A stretch of DNA of 64,000 nucleotides. It comes from Sabulicella glaciei (GTDB lineage Bacteria > Pseudomonadota > Alphaproteobacteria > Acetobacterales > Acetobacteraceae). The notes under the pieces were generated by a model. That model saw only the letters and a program-made list of their open reading frames with translations. It was not told the origin of the DNA and made no database searches. This document shows, one piece after another, positions 62,091 through 64,000 of the stretch (its first letter is position 1; each line of letters starts with the position of its first letter). The stretch spans positions 62,001 through 126,000 of the forward strand of contig NZ_JAPFQI010000010.1 of the NCBI RefSeq assembly GCF_026183895.1, written 5' to 3'. A program made the translations under genes and the position numbers.

Positions 62091-64000
62091 CTAGCTCGGC
62101 GCAAGCGCCGAGCCAGGGTCCTCCGGCCAGTCGTGCTTCGGGTAGCGACCGCGCATGTCCTTGCGCGCATCCAGCCAGCCGCCCTTCCAGAACCCCGCGA
62201 GGTCGCGCGTGATGGCGATGGGCCGCCCGGCCGGCGACAGCAGCGCCACCTGCAAGGGCACGCGCCCGCCCGCGAGCGGCGGCAGCGCGGACAGGCCATA
62301 AAGGTGCTGCGCCCGCGCCTCCAGCGTCGGCACCTCCGCCGCGTAGTCCACGGCGGCGGAACGGCCCTGCGGCAGGGCGATGCGCGCGGGAAGCTCCGCA
62401 TCCAGGCGGCGGCGCAGATCGTGCGGCAACAGGATCTGCGCCACGTCCAGCGACTTCAGCTCGGACAGCTTTGAAAGCCCATACAGGTGCGGCGCCAGCG
62501 CATCGGCGGTGAGCGCCTCGGGCCAGGGGTCGCCTTCCAGGGCGCACATCCGGGCGATGCGCGCGCGAAGCTGCTCCGCCGCCTTGCTCCAGTCGAGGTC
62601 GCGGAACTCGCGCGCAGCCGCCGCCTCGGCCAGGGCGCGGGCCATCGCCTCCGGGTCGGCGGAAGGCAGCGGGGTTTCCTCCAGCACCAGCGGGCCGAAC
62701 ATCCGCCGCCGCCGCGCCAGCACCGCCCCGGCGCGCGCGTCGAAGGCAGCGCCTTCCTCCACGCGGAACCGCTCGGGAAAGCGCTCCTCCAGCGTCGCTA
62801 AGCCGATCGGCGCCGCCATGCGGATGCGCGCCTCCGTGCCCTTCAGCTCCAGGTCGGCCACAGCCAGCAGGCGTTCGCGCGACAAGGGGTCGGTGGCGGG
62901 CAGCCGCGCCCCCTGGCCGGAGGCCATGCGGAAGGCGCCATCCATGGTGCCGCGCCGCAGGGCGATGCGGTCGGGGAAGCCTGCGGCCAGCAGCGCCCCC
63001 GCATCGCCGGCCGCGTGGACATTGCCGTGCACCCCCAGCCGCCGCCGGTGCAGCGCGGCGGTGCGGCGGATGGCGCGCAGCGCCACCGGGTCGCTATCGG
63101 CGGGATGATCGAGGCGCAGCGTGATGTCGGCGGGCGGCTCGCGGCCCCTCAACGGATCCCGCTCCTCCAGCAGCGCGGCGAGCTCGGCGGCCAGCGCGGC
63201 CTCCTCCTCGTTCTCGACCGCGCACATCATGCGGGCGAGGCGCGGATGCGCGCCCAGCCGCGCCATGCGCCGCCCCATCGCGGTGATGCGCCCTTCCCTA
63301 TCCAGCGCGTCCAGGTCGCGCAGCAGGGCGCGTGCCGCCTCCACCGCCCCGGCGGGGGGCGGGTCGGGGAAAAGGAGGTCGGAAGGCGCGGCGCCCCAGG
63401 CGGCGCAGTCGAGCACGAGGCCGGACAGCTCGCTTTCGAGCATCTCCGGCCGGTCCTGCAGCGCCATGCCGCGCTGCGTCGCCTCGCTCCACAGCCGCAG
63501 GGCCACGCCCGGCTCGGTGCGGCCGGCGCGGCCCGCGCGCTGCTCGGCGGCGGCGCGGGAGATGCGGGTGGTGACGAGGCGCGACAGGCCGGTCGCGGGA
63601 TCCAGGCGCGGCGTGCGGCGGAACCCGCCATCCACCACGATCCGCACCCCAGGGACGGTGAGCGACGTCTCGGCGATGGAGGTCGCCAGCACGACGCGGC
63701 GGCGCGGGCCGGCGGTCAGCGCACGGTCCTGCTCGGCAGGCGGCAACTCGCCGTGCAGCGGCAGCACGTCGGCATCCATCCCGCCCAGACGCTCGGCGGT
63801 GCGGCGGATCTCCCCCCAGCCGGGCAGGAAAGCCAGCACGTCGCCCCCCTCGCGGCCCATCACCTCGCGGATGGCGCGAGCCATCGCCTCGGGCAGGTCG
63901 CGCGGCTCGGCGATGTCGCGCTTGGCGTGCTCCACGCGCACGGGGAAGGCGCGACCCCGGCTTTCCACCAGCGGCGCTTCCATCAGCTCGGTGAAGCGCG
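62091..64000 (-). CDS. hrpB: ATP-dependent helicase HrpB, C-terminal part (cut by window)
   Basis: At least 636 residues of a DEAH-type helicase of the HrpB family; the gene starts beyond the right edge, so motifs I and II are missing here. The second RecA lobe shows AFLPGWGEIRR, LHGELP, ATSIAETSLTVPGVRIVVDGG and QRAGRAGRTEPG (motif VI). The ratchet and the HrpB C-terminal domain follow to the end (RYPKHDWPEDP). HrpB acts on RNA or DNA; its role is undefined in most bacteria. No frameshift is visible in the part present. Confidence 0.93.
   Translation of the reverse strand, partial: RFTELMEAPLVESRGRAFPVRVEHAKRDIAEPRDLPEAMARAIREVMGREGGDVLAFLPGWGEIRRTAERLGGMDADVLPLHGELPPAEQDRALTAGPRRRVVLATSIAETSLTVPGVRIVVDGGFRRTPRLDPATGLSRLVTTRISRAAAEQRAGRAGRTEPGVALRLWSEATQRGMALQDRPEMLESELSGLVLDCAAWGAAPSDLLFPDPPPAGAVEAARALLRDLDALDREGRITAMGRRMARLGAHPRLARMMCAVENEEEAALAAELAALLEERDPLRGREPPADITLRLDHPADSDPVALRAIRRTAALHRRRLGVHGNVHAAGDAGALLAAGFPDRIALRRGTMDGAFRMASGQGARLPATDPLSRERLLAVADLELKGTEARIRMAAPIGLATLEERFPERFRVEEGAAFDARAGAVLARRRRMFGPLVLEETPLPSADPEAMARALAEAAAAREFRDLDWSKAAEQLRARIARMCALEGDPWPEALTADALAPHLYGLSKLSELKSLDVAQILLPHDLRRRLDAELPARIALPQGRSAAVDYAAEVPTLEARAQHLYGLSALPPLAGGRVPLQVALLSPAGRPIAITRDLAGFWKGGWLDARKDMRGRYPKHDWPEDPGSALAPS

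Overview
The window is 64 kb of very GC-rich, densely coding chromosome from an alphaproteobacterium, most likely an Acetobacteraceae member of the Roseomonas type. The evidence is a Usg-family gene, a CIRCE-controlled groESL operon, a Bug-type solute-binding protein, an RkpA-like polyketide synthase and a tsaE-amgK-murU-lnt operon. This placement is inferred from gene content, not from a marker gene. I see no rRNA, tRNA, CRISPR array, transposase, integrase or prophage, and no gene-free stretch longer than 300 bases. The longest gaps (about 150-220 bases) hold repeats, terminators or control regions and are annotated.

Layout. 1-9.3 kb: nhaA; a three-gene membrane/envelope operon (YqjD/YqjE/DUF3618-like); a small probable copper pair (HMA protein and DUF305-like lipoprotein); a PfkB kinase, an SDR, a zinc alcohol dehydrogenase and a DbpA-like RNA helicase. 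9.3-20 kb: a divergent Mfd-like translocase; groES-groEL with two CIRCE operators around the promoter; usg; a small XRE regulator; an FMN-dependent 2-hydroxyacid oxidase; a TlpA-like thioredoxin; argH with an LptM-like lipoprotein; and a PAS protein with a degenerate GGDEF domain. 20-30.5 kb: a YjbF lipoprotein, proB-uppP, a Na/Pi cotransporter, a YihU-like dehydrogenase, purD, xseA and an M23 peptidase.

30.5-40.9 kb is the most distinctive part. It is a single leftward operon of four translationally coupled genes: a 2347-residue reducing type I polyketide/fatty acid synthase, an alpha-oxoamine synthase, a formyltransferase and a KpsS-type capsule glycosyltransferase. The first, second and fourth resemble the rhizobial rkp-1 (K-antigen) genes rkpA, rkpG and rkpJ. 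The likely job is to make a dedicated lipid, release it with an amino acid and use it to prime or anchor a surface polysaccharide. No polymerase or exporter lies nearby.

41-52 kb holds mixed metabolism: a MenI-like thioesterase, an asparaginase-family protein with an altered active site, an RraA-like protein, a gluconate branch (gnd, gntK), a sphingosine-1-phosphate-lyase-like PLP enzyme, a TTC38-like TPR protein, a Bug protein, an MDR reductase, an MBL hydrolase and an XRE regulator. 52-64 kb holds the leftward tsaE-amgK-murU-lnt operon (tRNA modification, muramic acid recycling, lipoprotein acylation), a TrxB-like ferredoxin-NADP reductase with a DUF938 methyltransferase, an ExeA-like membrane ATPase, an SDR-FAH-SDR group suited to deoxy-sugar acid breakdown, and the 3' part of hrpB, which is cut by the window edge.

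Two features recur. Nine downstream genes start with a GTG that overlaps the upstream TGA (GTGA). A structured intergenic repeat occurs three times in the same orientation, near 12.6, 44.2 and 62.0 kb.
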